A stretch of 64,000 bases of DNA from Whalleya microplaca (GCA_022497155.1 MU385722.1:682001-746000), one strand, 5' to 3'; positions 10,736 to 24,229 are shown, counted from the first letter of the stretch. The notes: generated by a model from the sequence alone, not told the origin. Made by a program: numbers and translations.

Positions 10736-12476
10736 ATGAGCGGGCATTCACATACCAATAAGGCTCGTAAGATCTCACCTACCGGTCGGTCCAATGTCAA
10801 AACAGGGTGTCGCACCTGCAAGTAAGTTCAGATCAGTCAGTCTTAGATTATATCGCTTACCTTGTAATAGAGTCCGAAAGGTCAAGTGTGATGAAGGCCG
10901 TCCTGCATGTCATCGATGTATATCTACAGGTCGGATCTGCGATGGGTATGGAATTTGGGGCGGGGGCAGCAACAGTTATGGCCGTCATTCCAGCCCAGAA
11001 AGGGGCAATAGTATCAAAAGCTACGATGTACCCGCCATCACCAGTGCGACAAGTAAAGAAGATCGCCAATGTCTTGAGTGGTTCACCTACCGAACCGCTT
11101 CGAAACTGCCAGGGGCCTTTGCCTCTGCATTCTGGGACACTCTTGTATTCCAGGCTACTTCAGAAGAACCTGCAGTTATGCATGCTGTCCTTGCCCTTAG
11201 CTCCGCTCACCGGAGAGAAGGTCTTAGCATCGAATATCTAAGGACGGACGAGAACATACCGGATGAATATGAGCAGTACACGTTAAGACACTACAGCAAA
11301 GCCATCAAGAATGTCCAGCCGCACTTATCAACAAGGACGAGGGCTTCAATTCGTATAGCGCTCATTACTTGTTTGCTGTTCGTGATTATGGAATGTATTC
11401 GCGGGCGACATACCGCTGCCAACGCTCATCTTCAAGCCGGGCTGAAGCTTCTTGAAGAATGCCGAACTGAGTCGAGTGTAGCTGACTATTATGGTCTATT
11501 CCAGAAGGCTTCTTGCGATTCGGTAGATGCCGGGATAATCCAAGCATTCGTCAGGCTTGATACTCACGCAAAAATGTTAGGATATGGCTCTCGACATCCT
11601 CACCTGATGCTAGAAGACTCGAATAAGGTCACCATATCAAGCTCCAATTTCATATTCGGGTCGGTCAACCAGGCTCGACAACACTTTGATCGATTATTCA
11701 GTCAAATATTTTATCTAGACGAACAACGTCTCCGGCATGAAATATTCCAAGATGGGTCTTCCTCCGCTGAGCTTCTTTCCCGCCAGCGACAGATTAAGAA
11801 TGAGCTCGACTCCTGGGTCCGAGCTTTCAAAGCATCTCGGGCCAAATTATATCTCCAGTCAGGTAGTCGAGATTCATTCGCCTATGGGCTACTTCGCTTA
11901 TATCATACCATGGCAGAAATCATGGTTGACACGTTGTATCCCACCGACGAGTCCAGATTCGATCGCCATACGGCCAGCTTTATCTCAATACTCAATCATG
12001 TAAACGAGATGAGGGATATTGCATATTTCGTGCCGCGAACTGACAAGTTCTTCATACATAGCCCAGATATGACCAATTCAATTGCAGATTTAGGCGGGAT
12101 GCCTCTACTGTATTATACGGCTCTCAAGTGTCGCATCCACCCAATCAGGCTGAGGGCCATTGAGTTGCTCAATACCCTCCCGCATAAAGAAGGAATATGG
12201 AATTCTCCTTTAGTCGCGTCGGTGGCACTAAAAGTTATGGAAATGGAAGAGAGCTTCTTTAAAGACTTCGATCACAACATCACACTTGGAAACAGCTTTG
12301 AGAGAGGTAACACAATATTACCACCAATACCAGACTCATACCGGTTGCACGATGTCCGCATAGAGCTACCAGATGAGTGCAATGGAAAAGTGAAAATGAC
12401 GTGCAAACGGAAACAGGAGGATGGTAGGTGGGAGTTAATTACAAGAGAATGTACGTACATGCCGAGCACGAGGTAG
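10736..12476 (+). CDS. Zn2Cys6 transcription factor
   Basis: Nuclear regulator. Exon 1 is 10736-10821, a 49-bp intron follows (GTAAGT...AATAG, 10822-10870), and exon 2 runs 10871-12476, giving 563 aa. The intron splits the Zn2Cys6 cluster, a common position. Cysteines fall at 25, 28, 35, 42, 45 and 52 (C-x2-C-x6-C-x6-C-x2-C-x6-C), preceded by basic residues. The rest is a fungal regulatory domain of the C6-factor type (from about residue 95, with EEPAVMHAVLALSSAHR). It converges on the flavin monooxygenase at 12667-14207, with 190 bp between the stops. That arrangement makes the monooxygenase a plausible target, but this is inference. Confidence 0.9.
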
Positions 12477-12666
12477 CCAAAACAACATAAAGAATATATA
12501 ACCCTAGATCTGCGAAAAGTTTCCGAGGCTTCCAGGTCTTGCCGGATCTTCCACAAGAGAACTTGATAAAGTTACCCTTAGAATAAAGCTTCAGAACGAT
12601 GATATCCTAATACAAGAAATCAAGGAAGAATTGTCTTACTTATCTCTACATTACTATACTAGTTCC

Positions 12667-14207
12667 TCAAAGAGAGAAGTGAAGGCCACTCGTATAGTCG
12701 CCCCATCGCGCACGAAAATAGTCAAGGAAAGGGCTAGTCATCGGTTTCCAAGGTCCAGTTTTCCCATACACAGGGAGTCTGTCTTCTGCAAGCATTGCAT
12801 ACGTCGAATTCAACTGCCACAAATGTTCTGTTTCCGCAGCGGCTTCTTTCGGTGCCTCGGGCACCGCTGACTTCAGTGCGTGGCCCGCCATGTATTGTAA
12901 TAGTCGTACCAGAATCATGGCTACATTATCGACTCGTAGGGTCCAAGAGTTGTTCGTGTATCCTATCATGAAAATCATGTTTGGCACCTCCTCGAGCATT
13001 GCACCGTTCCAAATGAGCCGTTTGCTCCACGAGACTCTCTCGCCATCGACATTTATGTCGATGTCCCCTCCAAGCTTCATAATGAACCCAGTCGCAGGAA
13101 CAATGACGTCGGCATCAACGGTCTCACCATCCCGCATCTGAACTTCGCTGTCCGTAATATTCTCGATATTTCCGGTAATTATCTTCACGTTGGGACGATG
13201 AAGCGATTCATAGAAACGGCCGTCCGAGTCTAAACACATCCGTTGATCCCACGGGTTATATCGTGGTTTAAAATGGGGGTCCTGATCAACCCATTTCGGC
13301 AACCGTTCTATAGTCGCCTTCCGCAGAAACTCCCTTGCAGCATCCGGAAAGTAATGGCAAAAGATTACGGCAAGATGCATGCGTATGGTGTAAGTCAGCC
13401 TCCGGCATGCCGAGGCGAGAGGGCCCGGCAGATGTTTGTGCACCCAGGATGTGTTGTCCATCGCCCGAATATAGGTCGGACTTCGCTGGATCATTGTCAC
13501 TTGAGCAGCTTTCGTTGCTAGACGCGGCACTAATGTCACAGAAGTGGCCCCGCTACCAATGACTGCTATCTTTTTGTTTTCGTAGTCGTAGTCGTTTGGC
13601 CAGAACTGTGGGTGGATTACCTTCCCTGTAAGGCATTAAGGCATGTTTCCCACGTTTTCCAGGCTGAACATTGCTTACCTTGAAAGTTTTCAAGGCCGGG
13701 TATCTTGGTCTGTAGTGGAGTCTGGTGGTCAAAATACCCCGTCCCCAAAATCATCCAGCTTGCCCTGAGGTGCTTTTGTTCCCCCTCATGGTCGATCGTC
13801 AGAGCCCATTGTTGACTCTTGGAGGACCAGTCGGCAGATGACACCCTGTGGCGGATTCTTATGCGTTCAGTTATGTTATACTTCCTCGCGGCATCCTTGA
13901 GATACTCTAGTATTTGAGCACCATCAGCGAATGGGCGTGGCGATGTCCAAGGGTGCCACGCAAAACCCAGGCCATTCATATCCGAGTCTGAACGAACTCC
14001 TGGGTAGGTGAATTGAGCCCACGTTCCACCAAGTCCATCTCGACTGTCTAAAATAACGAAGCTGACTCTAGGATGCTCAGTCTGTAGTCGATATGCGCAA
14101 TTGATTCCAGATATTCCGGCACCTATAATGACGACATCAAATGTTTCGATATCGAAAGCTTCGGACTTGCTGTATGGTTCCTGCGATGAAGACATTTTGG
14201 TCATCAA
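12667..14207 (-). CDS. Baeyer-Villiger-type flavin monooxygenase
   Basis: Class B FAD/NAD(P)H-dependent monooxygenase that inserts oxygen into ketones or oxygenates heteroatoms. Exons are 14207-13679 and 13625-12667, joined in phase to give 495 aa. The FAD Rossmann motif GAGISG is at about residues 29-34, followed by the GGTW segment. The type I BVMO fingerprint F-x-G-x3-H-x3-W-P sits at residues 175-186 and is created across the intron (FQG|KVIHPQFWP). The NADPH Rossmann GSGAT follows. The protein has no signal peptide and is probably cytosolic or peroxisomal. Three close in-frame ATGs make the exact start uncertain by a few codons. The natural substrate is unknown. Confidence 0.92.
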
Positions 14208-15237
14208 GTATTATTTTACTCGCAAACTCTCAGATCAGGCGTCCTCGTCAGGGATTGACAAGAGTTGATTACATAGGACCTTCGGTATGTCGATATATTG
14301 ATGAGTGATCGAATACTTAGTTTTTGACACGGTTGGGTTGTCTACACAGCCAATTCAAGAAGCACAGTGCCCGGGAAGTCCGGCAATTGTTCCCGATATG
14401 CCTTTACGGTTTCTTTTATACATCATTCAATAGTAGTTTTGACAGGACCGCTAATAGGTCCTTGGATATCCGGTGCTCGGGAGGATAGTCGTTCCGGAGC
14501 GGGCTGCTTGTAATGAAACCTTCCGAGCCATTAGCTAATAAGAATATCAACTTAGGCAGTGCAATTCCGTTAAACTCCCATCAACCCAAACTAACCAGTT
14601 GATACCTTACATAGCTTTCATGCTCATAAATTATGTCTACCCGTAGTTCTAGCCATATACCTTAATAGACCTCTTTGAGCAGCGTGCGTGCCTTTAATAA
14701 GTACGTGATAGATATCAATATCAGGATTATCTCGCTTCTAAAATGACTTTTGTATCTAGCATATAAAGAGAATATATCATCATATTTACAGCTGCTAAAA
14801 ATATGTATGGGCTATAAGTTCTATATGAAATATTTGGCTACGTCATTGCCCACCTGGTGCAACCTCAATGACACCTGAGTATGTTTGAATATCCGACGGG
14901 GGCCGACCAAAGGCGTTTTACCTCGGTACGGAGGTTTACTGTCTACTGTGTTCCGACATGTTGGCAACTTCCCTAGTTGCAAGAAAACTATAACCACGAT
15001 AGTGTATGTATAGTAGCTGTAGCCGACAAGGTTCCAAAAGCTTGTAGTCTTGTGAAACGACCTCGGGAGTTCGTTCTATAACGGAACGTTCAGACAACCT
15101 TGTCTTCGATCGGCTCCACAACGGGTGCGAAACGGAACACACGATGGTGTAACCGCCTCATAGGACATATTCACACATGAACATAATATATATATATATA
15201 TATATATATTCCATCATCATTATACAGCCGACTGTCT
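14208..15237. other. Intergenic with TA microsatellite
   Basis: Promoter side of the monooxygenase and 3' flank of the carboxypeptidase gene. A TA dinucleotide run lies at about 15187-15209. No other feature is seen. Confidence 0.5.
15187..15209. repeat. TA microsatellite
   Basis: Uninterrupted TA repeat of about 11 units just downstream of the carboxypeptidase stop. Confidence 0.85.
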
Positions 15238-17125
15238 TCAACGCACAATCCTAAAAATCGGATACTCATCGCCCTCGCTGACGGGCACTAGATTGAACCT
15301 CACATACGAATCCACATTCTCAGGCTCGAGCGCCACAAACGCCAGCGCGGCGTTCTTCTGCCGCGCATCCACGCGGAAGCTGCCCGCGGGGAGCCGGACC
15401 TCCCTGCGCACCGCCTCCGTGCTCACGGTCACCTGCACCGCGCCCTCGTAGTACGCGCGCGCGACCGCAGTAGACACAATCCGCAGCGCCTCCGCGGGCC
15501 CCGCGTACCCGCGCTCCAACGTCTGCACCTCGACGCCGGAATCCCGCAGGCGTGCCGCGAGGTCCGCCCACGCCGCTGGGATCAGGTAGGCGGCGGGTCG
15601 CGCGCGCGTGACGTTCGCGGTCGTGGGCGTCGTGCTGAGGAATGCGACGGGGACGCGTGAGAGGCGTCCCGTGCCCACGTCGACGAAGGATATGCTGCGG
15701 TTTGTGGGGCGCGGGGAGTCGGTTAAGATGATGGGGTCTGTGCTGTGTATGAATTTGGTTATGGCGTTTTCGACCTACGGCAAAAATTAGTGCTGGTTAG
15801 TGATATGCAATGGGCAGGTTTGAGGGAGTGATATTAGTATGTGGAGTCGGAAATAGTAGGTGGTGAGATGCCGCCTAGGAATCAAGTGGCTATTCATAAA
15901 GGTACACAACAGAATGGGCTAGGATGTGTAGAAAAGATGTGTACATATGCCGCACACTTGCGATTGGGTGACCTTACCGTCGAGTACACCTCGTTAATAT
16001 TCTCGAGCGCAATGTCTAAAATAGCCGACACCATCGTGAGAGCCGTAGCGACGCGCCGCTGGAAATGCTGGTCCGCGAGCCGGATACCGCGCACCTCACA
16101 CAGAATGATCACGGACTGCGCCAAGGCATAGTTATTACGGCCAGCCTTAGCATCGCTCCCGGCTTCAGTAAGGGTAATAGCAGACCCCGGCGTCGAACTC
16201 GCCGACCCCGTAAAATAGGGGTCCCAACGGAAACCGGCCTCCTCCAATCGTCTGCCCACACCGGGAACGAAGAGGTTCTCCGAGATGTTCCGGATGTCGG
16301 CGTGGGTGTTCAGGTTCTTGCCGCCTGCGATCAGCGCATCCATGCCGTGCTTGTACGTCCCCGCGTACGGCGTCGTGCCCGTGAACTCGTGCATGTCCAC
16401 CGTGACGTGCGGGGAGAACGCGCTGAGGAGCCTCTTGTGGCCCCGGGATTGCTCCCGCGCGAGCTTCGTGTGCTCGCGGTTCGGGTCGAGGTTGCTGGCC
16501 AGCGCGCGCTGGAAGTACGCCACGCCGTCAGGGTTGTAACGCGGTAGGAGCACGATGTCCATGCGCTCGAGCAGCGATGCCGCCCACGTCTGGTTTGCGT
16601 CCAGCTTCCCGAGGAGCGCTAGCACGGCTTGGTCTCCTGCGGGCTCGTTGCCGTGGACGCCGCCTTGGATCCAGACGCGGAGCTTTGAGCTGCTATCCTT
16701 CTCCTCTACGGAACTTGATAGTAGAACGTAGGGAAACGCGCGGCCCTCCTCAGACGTGAATCCAGCGACTTGGTAGTGAATCCAATTGTTGCGGTCCGCG
16801 ATGGAGCGCACGAAGGAATCTGCCCCATCATTAGTATATAAACCAGCTATCTGCTAGATATAAGACCTCAACAGCACTCACTAAGTGTCTCATCATCCGT
16901 AGGACCATCAGTGCCATTCGCGAAGCCTGGGAGTACTCCCTCCGGGTTTATAAAAGCCGGCGACAGCAGCGTGTCGTTGGTGTCAGGGAAGTTGGCTGCC
17001 ACTAGCTCTTCATCTCTTTGAACGAGGGCATGATTTTCCCCGTATTGAGTTGCGCTGCTCAAAGACACATTGAACATCAAAATGATTTGGAGCTGGATCC
17101 ATCGGAGCCGGAGAAGAAACCCCAT
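15238..17125 (-). CDS. Secreted M14-family zinc carboxypeptidase
   Basis: Metallopeptidase removing C-terminal residues, predicted secreted. Exons are 17125-16882, 16819-15978 and 15774-15238, with phases consistent over 540 aa. I chose the ATG at 17125 because it starts directly with a hydrophobic signal segment (MGFLLRLRWIQLQIILMF); in-frame ATGs also lie at 17140 and 17212. Zinc ligands are H and E in GGVHGNEPAGDQ (near residue 137) and H in VDMHEF; the catalytic Glu is in ILCEVRGI. The substrate-binding Arg/Asn region is DPNREHTK. A C-terminal ~180-residue beta-rich domain follows the peptidase domain and is encoded by exon 3, whose GC content is very high. Substrate specificity is unknown. 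Confidence 0.9.
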
Positions 17126-18831
17126 GTTGCCTTTAACCATAACGGTAAATCGCAATGTAGCGTCGTCAATAGGTAAGTGGAAGATTCTCTGTTGGGGGCA
17201 TATTGATAGCAACTATCAAGAGTTCAACTCGAGGCAGCTGGATGCAATGCTCGCCGCAAGGAACTTCTCAATACTCCAAAACTTGTATGGTTCGTATCAT
17301 CGGTTATCTTGGCGCACATATCGCCATCAGGTATCTCGCATTGCGCGACGACCCCACAAGCTCACTCGGTACTAGGTTAGTAAACGCGGGCAAAGTGTCC
17401 GCCGTGTAAAATACCACCTGGAAGAACATAGTGAGGTCGCCAAGAATCTATAACAGCGCAGGCATCTGATTGAGGCAGGTGAGAAGAGCTCAGACTCGCG
17501 AACGAAGGTGAGGGGAAATTGGAGACCTTCAACGGCTACTTGCTACCCCTATCATGACGTGTAAAGATTTATATGTATACCAGATTCTTTTATTGTCGTC
17601 GTGTAAATCTTGTCGGCTGACGCCAAAGATATCTGCATCTTACAGACTCAGAGCCCAGAGTACAGCACTTTTGCGCCAAATACTTTTATAGTCGTCCTGT
17701 AACTCTTAACGTCTGACGCCAAAGGTAAATATCTGATATCCAGAGCCCAAAGGAAGAAACAGCACATTCAAAGGATGGGCAAGCACTACAAGTGGTATCA
17801 CTAACTTATAACTCGTTATATCCCAACTCACACAATTGAATTTCAAACAACCAGAGCACAACCAGAGCAAAGATCCAACCTCTACAGCATCTTCAAATCA
17901 ACACTCAATCAATAGACTGACTACCTAGGCAGCAAATCCACATACAAGACCTTAACTACCTAACTCCTAATTTCGCCCTCACGCTCTTTTTAAAACAAAC
18001 GCCTGGCGGCTCTCAACAACAAGAACAACAGAGTAACTAAGTAAAGCAGTTACTAGTACTAATACTAGTAATAATAGTAGTAGTTAGTAAGTAATGATGG
18101 ATGGAATGAATGGGGGCTGGGCTACATCGGATTTTTCATCACATCACATCAATCATCATCATATAGTTGCCGCACACAGTTACACCTCCCCCTTAGCCCT
18201 CTACCCCTGAGCCATGCACACACACAGACATAAAATGCTCTTGTCCGTTCCACCCCGATGCTCACCCCGATGCTCACTCACTCCTTGCGTATCGTCCGTC
18301 GTCATGGTCCTCGTTCTCGTTCGTTGCAAATCCACCCGCCAACCAAACGTAATCCGCATCGCATTTCATCTCGTCTCATTGCATCTCATCACCTCTCCCC
18401 TCTCCCCTCTCCCGTCATGATCACCGTCCGTCCATCCCTCCCATGCCTCCGCCCCCGCCCCTGTACCTCTATGCACACACTATGCAGACAGAGTGAACAA
18501 ACAGACAGAGAAAATACCCTCCCTACCAGACACCCCACCCTAACCAGTAGAGCCTCCCACGATGCGAAGAATGCAACGAGAAGAGAGGGAAGAAAAAAAA
18601 AAGGGCAAAACACAAAAGAAAGATGAACAATAGGTATAGCAGGGAGTCCCTGGCCCGGTGACCTTGAGTCCTCAAAGTCAGGGAGCCAAAGCTATCCCCT
18701 GGGCCTGGATATGCGACACATTCCCTTATGTCCCCCGATGAATGTATGCATGCATGTATATACCTCCTCCTCCCCCTCCCGAAGTTCCGTCTGCTGCTTT
18801 CCTTTCTTTTTCATCAGACGACAAAGCGCCA
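17126..18831. other. Long intergenic region
   Basis: Contains the carboxypeptidase promoter and the 3' UTR of the kinase gene. A 96-bp imperfect tandem duplication lies at about 17584-17775. Around 18040-18090 is a run of TACTAGTA-like short repeats. The C/T-rich stretch 18180-18560 gives long frames in several phases, but their translations are low-complexity and not credible genes. Confidence 0.5.
17584..17775. repeat. Imperfect 96-bp tandem duplication
   Basis: Two copies share CTTTTAT-GTCGTC, CTGACGCCAAAG and CAGAGCCCA blocks in the same order. Copy spacing drifts from about 96 to 91 bp through small indels. It is non-coding and lies upstream of the carboxypeptidase. Confidence 0.55.
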
Positions 18832-21800
18832 CTACGCGCTCCACTTCAGCTTCGCCTCGCTAGGCGCGCGTCCGCGCCTCTGCTTCCCCGGCGTCGCCGC
18901 CGTCCCACCCCCTCCAATACCCCCTCCACTACCACCACCACTTCCAACACCACTTCCGCCCCCTCCAACACCGCCGCCATAAGCCGCAGGCGACTGCCTA
19001 CTCCCACCAGCGCCCGGATTATACCTCGGGGACTCCTCGGTCACACTCGCAACACTACTGCCGATGCTATTCTCCTTATTCGACGAAACGCTGTTACTCC
19101 GGAACGCGATGGCGGAGTCGAGGCTCGGGCGCGGGTACATGCCCGAGTTGCGCGGGAGCCGGCTCTTCCCCGGCGTCTGCGCCTGGGCCTGCGCGTCGGC
19201 GCTGGGGCGGCGCGACGACGACGGCCTGCTACTGCCACCGAAGGCGGATGCGGAGGACGGGCTCTCGCGGCTGCGGGGGCGGTGGTGGAGCGCGGCGTCG
19301 CGCTCGTGCGTCAGCGCCACGGCCGAGCGCTTCGGGCTCGCGGCCACCTCGATGTACGCGGAGGCAGAAGAAGAAGCAGTAGACTGCGAGGGGCGGGAGG
19401 AGGAGGAGGCGTGCGTCGGCGTGTGCGGGGGCATGGAGGCGGCGGAGAGGAGCGAGGGCGGCGTGTATATGCGGCGCCCGGAGCGGGCGCGGTTCGAGCC
19501 CGTGGTCGACGAGGTCGCGGACGCGGGCGGGATCATTTGGTCGTTGTGGCCGTCGATGTTGGAGACGAGGTCGGAGGCCAGGTTCCGCACGAGCACGGCG
19601 GAGTCTTTCTCGGCGAGCGTTCGGACGGCCTCTAGTAGTGATCTGAGCTGCTTATCCCTGGCACTGCTGAAGTAGTCGGTTTCCCGTGCTTCTAGTATGT
19701 TTCGCACCACACGGAGCAGATTCAGTCGTACGACGGCCTTCTTATGCGAAAGCTTCTGCGCAATGCCCGAGTACATATCCGACTTGGCCATACATGCTGC
19801 CAAAGACGGAGACAGTCTGAGGACTTTCAACAATGGTTCCAAGAGATTAGGGTCGAATGCGTTCACTTTCTGGGTGTTGAAGCACGATATTATTGCCTCG
19901 GTAAATTTGCCGTTTAGTAGGTGGCCTTCTACTTTAGCAGTCTCCTCTTGCAACCTGGTGACAAGTTAGACATTTCAGCCCCGTATCAGTAATAGGGGGA
20001 CTACTCACCAAACGAATATAGCGTCTAACGCCGTGACCTGCCAATATTGATCTGCCAAGAGCGACACGTAAAAGTCCAATCCCTTATTCTGCCATAAGAA
20101 CCGACGACCCTTACTGCCTGAGTGGGCCATGTCGCAAAGAATAGGTAGTGCGAATTCCTTAGGCGGCCGATCCGTCTTCATGATTTTCAAAAGGAGCGGT
20201 ATGATTCCATTAACGGCAGCGTACTCCTGTCTGTCCTTGCTCAACCGGCAAAGGTTGAACATCGTGTTGAGGACTTGGTTGGAAATCTCGCGGAAATGAG
20301 GATGTCCTTTCTTCATGGTACCACTGAGAAGCTCAATGAGAAAATCGATAGCATCGGCTGAATGGAGAGTGTCAAGTGTCGTAGAGAGCATAGAGAGGTT
20401 CTTGATGAACTTCAGCATCGTGATCTGGTGCGCAGGAGTCATCCGTCGAAGATCCTTCAGAATGGCTAGTTCTAAGTTAGCTAAAACCTCAACACTAGGT
20501 TTACTAGACTCACTTTTTAACACTTGCCGATCAGCCACCATCTCCTTGACGTAGTTCTCGGCTTGTGAAAACAGATAGAATATGTTGACTATCCGACCCT
20601 CGATGAGCTCCGTCAGGTCCGTCTCGACATCTTCATCAAGAACACGATGTAGGACAAGAGCGAGCGGGTCCAGGATCTTGCTTCTGGAAAAGATGCGGCA
20701 GAAATCATTCTTCGGAGTAGGGCCCTGGACAGCAATGTCAATACAACTATTTCGTGATGAAGAATCTTGCGATGAAATACCTGAAGCTCGAAGACATTCC
20801 AAATCCCATTCACACCAATGAGCACTAGATCCCTAGCGCTATCATAATCCTCATCCAAGAACTCGACAAGGACATTGACACCACCAGCACTGACAAACAT
20901 CTGCAGCGTCAGCGTGGAAGTCTGATACATCTGCCTCACGAAGGCAGCGGCCTCCAGTCGGATCTCGTTCGAGTACTGCCGCGCCGCGTACTTCGTGATG
21001 ATCGGGATGCCGCCCACGAAGCACAGGTTCTCCTGGAGTTCGACGTCGTCCAGGACGATCTGCAAAGCAATTAGCCCCCTATTGCCGTCAGTACAGACAT
21101 GGATTCACCCACCGTGTTGACGATTTGCAGCAATTGCAAAATCATCAATTGCCTGCTCTTCACCGTACAGGGCTCTAAGAGCTCAAGGATAGGTAGCAGG
21201 CCGTGGGCGCTGATGATCAGGTCCTTGACCTCAGCGTTCTCCCACAGCAGGCCAAGCTGCAAGTATTCGTCAGTCATACACGGTATGTCAAAAATCCCGA
21301 TATCGGCTAATACTCACCAGGTCCCCGGAAAGGTCAAGCAGTGTTTCCTCGCCCTCGGTCGTCTTCAACGAGCGAACCAATTCCTCGACCTTCTCGGCGA
21401 GTCTGGCATGGCGATCGCGCGCAATGTTGGCTTCCAGGTCCATCTCGTCCCAATCCGGGTCCATAGAAGCGAAGGGGTCTTCCTCGTCCTCATCGTCGCC
21501 GAGCCAGGAGTTGTTGGACAGCCGCGACAGGACCATGAGGTTGCCGTCTTCGGACCCTCGATCGCTCTCCTCCTTCTCTGCGAGCTTTTCGCTCGGTCCG
21601 AAGATGTCGGAGAAGTCCTCGTCCCCTTCGTCCTCGGCGAACTTCTGGATCTCGATGGAGGATTTTGATCTCTGCATTGGCCGATCGGGAAGGACCGAAG
21701 GTCGAGACGTGGCCTGTTTCCTCAGACTACCGGTCACGGGTGATTGCATAGACCGTGGCAAGGTGGTGAGATCCGAAGGATGGAATAACTGAGGCGTGTC

Positions 21801-23799
21801 GGGCTATATCCCTAGGCGTTAAAAGTGAAACGTCGGACAAACAAGAATTTGGAGGTACGTACCTTTTTTGACAGGCTTAGTCTCTGGTTGAAGACATTGT
21901 CATTATCGTCGAAGAGGTCAGAATAATCCTCCACGGGATGCTCCCTATATGCCAAGTCAGGTCGCAACGGCAGTTCGAATTTGTTTCCAAACTCGTTCTT
22001 TGCCTGAGGCTTCTGTCCCTGGTGCCCACTCGCAGCGCGCTTGCGAGGTGATGATTTCGCCGGCTGCGGTGGTTTTGATTCGGGCGCCTTTTCGGATTTT
22101 GGTTGAGGCCTCGAACTGGGACGGATTGTCTTTTCCAGTGGATCCTCATCGTTAACAGACTGTGGCTTCTTCATGGTCATAAGCTCTCCGTCGAGATTGT
22201 TTTCCCAATTAGCCGAGATGTCTCGTGAATTGTCGATAGACGCAAACGCTTTCAGACGATCTGCTGATAATAAGCCGCCAAAATGGTCCTGAGGTTTTAT
22301 CTGAGGAAGCCGTAAGGCGCTCGGTGAGATTGCTGTTGCGAAGTCGTCATCCCAATTATCGTCATCTTGGGATCAGGTTAACGAGTGCCTGTCATCGCAA
22401 GGTAGGCATGGGCTGTCAGCATATACTCACCTGCAAGTTCAGGGCTGCGAAAGTCCTCGGCAGTTGGCCTTGGCTTCCCCAGTGCAAATGGACCCTTTGC
22501 CGGCGTTGGCAAATTCGACCTAGACGGTTCCTGGGATATAAACCGTGAGATTTGGTGGCCGTATTGCGGAAATCCTGCAGCATCGGAACCTGAGGAAGTT
22601 CTCAGGTTCGTTTCGGAGGAAGTCAGGGCCTTGTTCCATTGTTTGACTTCCTCCACAGCTTGGCTGAAGTTTCCAGGCGCTTTCGCTACCGGCGCGTCGC
22701 TTCGCCTGCATCCCACAATCCAGTTATGCTTTAGCAATTTCCTTGCAGAGACTCGCAAGTTCGGATCTTTCTGGAAGCACTGGATGAGAAAGTCGCGCGC
22801 AGCCTGAGCTACTGTTAGCTTCGGCTCGCTATAATTCTAGGCCATGGGCATGGGAGGTTACAGACCGAAGACACGCCCTCGGGTAACGGGGGGTGATCAT
22901 CATTAACGATAGCAAAGAGAGCAGGCATAGCTTGCAGGTGGTGATATGGCGGTTTACCCGACAATAGCTCAATAACGGTACAACCCAAGCTCCAGATATC
23001 AGAAGCTGGCGTTGCACCAGATAACTCGATTATCTCAGGGGCCATCCAGTAGGGGGTTCCCACCACCTGGGCCTCCTTGTCGGGACCAGCAAGTGTACTG
23101 GTCGACACGCCAAAGTCTGCAAGCTTCACCTTGCCATCCTTGGTGGTTAAGATGTTAGCCCCCTTGATATCCCTGTGTATCACACCCTGATCATGGAGAT
23201 ACTGGAGACCCTGGAGGACCTGAGTCATATAAACGCCAACTAGGTTCTCGGGGAATTTGCCATAAGCCTTGCAAATCGAATGCAGGGAGCCATTCTCGCA
23301 GTATCTAAATAAGGGCCTGTCAGCTTCTTTGAAGCATGTACGGACCATATAATATTGCCTTACTCTAAGATGATGTTGAGACAGTCCGTCGACTTGACGA
23401 AACCTATATACTTGACAATGTTGTCGTGCTATACCAAGTCAGCAGCCATGATACTCGGAACAATGCGAAAATAGGGGGAATGTGCCTACATTTAGGTTCT
23501 TGAGGAGGTCGATTTCAGCCTATCCGGACATTAGCCCCCGCCGACTCGCTCGGACTCCAAGGTGATGATACCAGCGTACCTCGATCATGCGCAGCTCGCT
23601 CCTCGGCAGATTCACCAGCTTGATCTGCTTGACGGCAACGGCCTCGCCGGTCCCCCAGTGAATCGCTTTGTATACGGAGCCGAAAGCTCCCTTACCCAGG
23701 CATTCCCCTAGACGCTATATCAAGCCCAGTCAGCCCCAATGTCTCATAGCGGAAGTTTTTCAGTCTTTTCATCCACGGCAGCCAGCTTCACGGGGACAG

Positions 23800-23864
<65 letters not shown>

Positions 23865-24101
23865 ATATATGTATATATGTGCGTGCGTGTGTGTGTGTGT
23901 GTGTGTGTGTGCGTGTGTACGTACGTAGTCCCTCAGGCCCGGATCTTGCAGGGCTCTCTCGCGGCCGCCGCTGTTCTCTTTCCTCGGCGTATTGGGCGTC
24001 CTGTCGTGTCGGGCCGCCGCCACGGCGGGCTTGCCGTTCGCGGCCTGGTAATTGCGATCGCCAGGGGACGGACCACTGGACGGGTTCCTGCTGGGCGCCA
24101 T
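18832..24101 (-). CDS. sepH: SepH/Cdc7-type septation-initiation protein kinase
   Basis: Serine/threonine kinase of the septation initiation network (Aspergillus SepH, fission yeast Cdc7), acting at spindle pole bodies and required for septum formation. Thirteen exons: 24101-23925, 23714-23580, 23519-23490, 23428-23364, 23304-22862, 22808-22431, 22365-21863, 21803-21318, 21256-21113, 21059-20781, 20724-20514, 20471-20009, 19954-18832. All phases agree, giving 1478 aa. The kinase domain starts at about residue 60: [10 protein letters not shown] loop, HRDIKGAN with D181, DFG at 199-201, GTPYWMAPE. An acidic/polar middle follows, then a helical ARM/HEAT-like region (about 700-1130) with motifs such as [12 protein letters not shown] and [10 protein letters not shown], then a Ser/Gly-rich tail. 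Intron 1 contains TA and GT microsatellites. Exon 7's acceptor (CCCAAG) and exon 5's donor (GTAACC) are the least certain splice sites. Confidence 0.93.
23799..23920. repeat. TA then GT microsatellites inside kinase intron 1
   Basis: A TA run (about 23799-23828) passes directly into GT repeats (about 23827-23858 and 23885-23918) with short TATATG interruptions. All of it lies between the donor of exon 1 at 23924 and the acceptor of exon 2, so it is intronic although it is open in several frames. Confidence 0.9.
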
Positions 24102-24187
24102 GGCCGGCGTGGTGGTCTGTCTACCTACCCTGCCTACCTACACGCTCGCTCCCCTCTGCTGCTGCTGCTGGGCTCGGGATGGGGGAT

Positions 24188-24229
<42 letters not shown>

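Noticed and set aside
18180..18630. Multi-frame pyrimidine-rich open stretch before the kinase stop
   Set aside because: Composition-driven frames in the likely 3' UTR; translations are low-complexity and conflicting.
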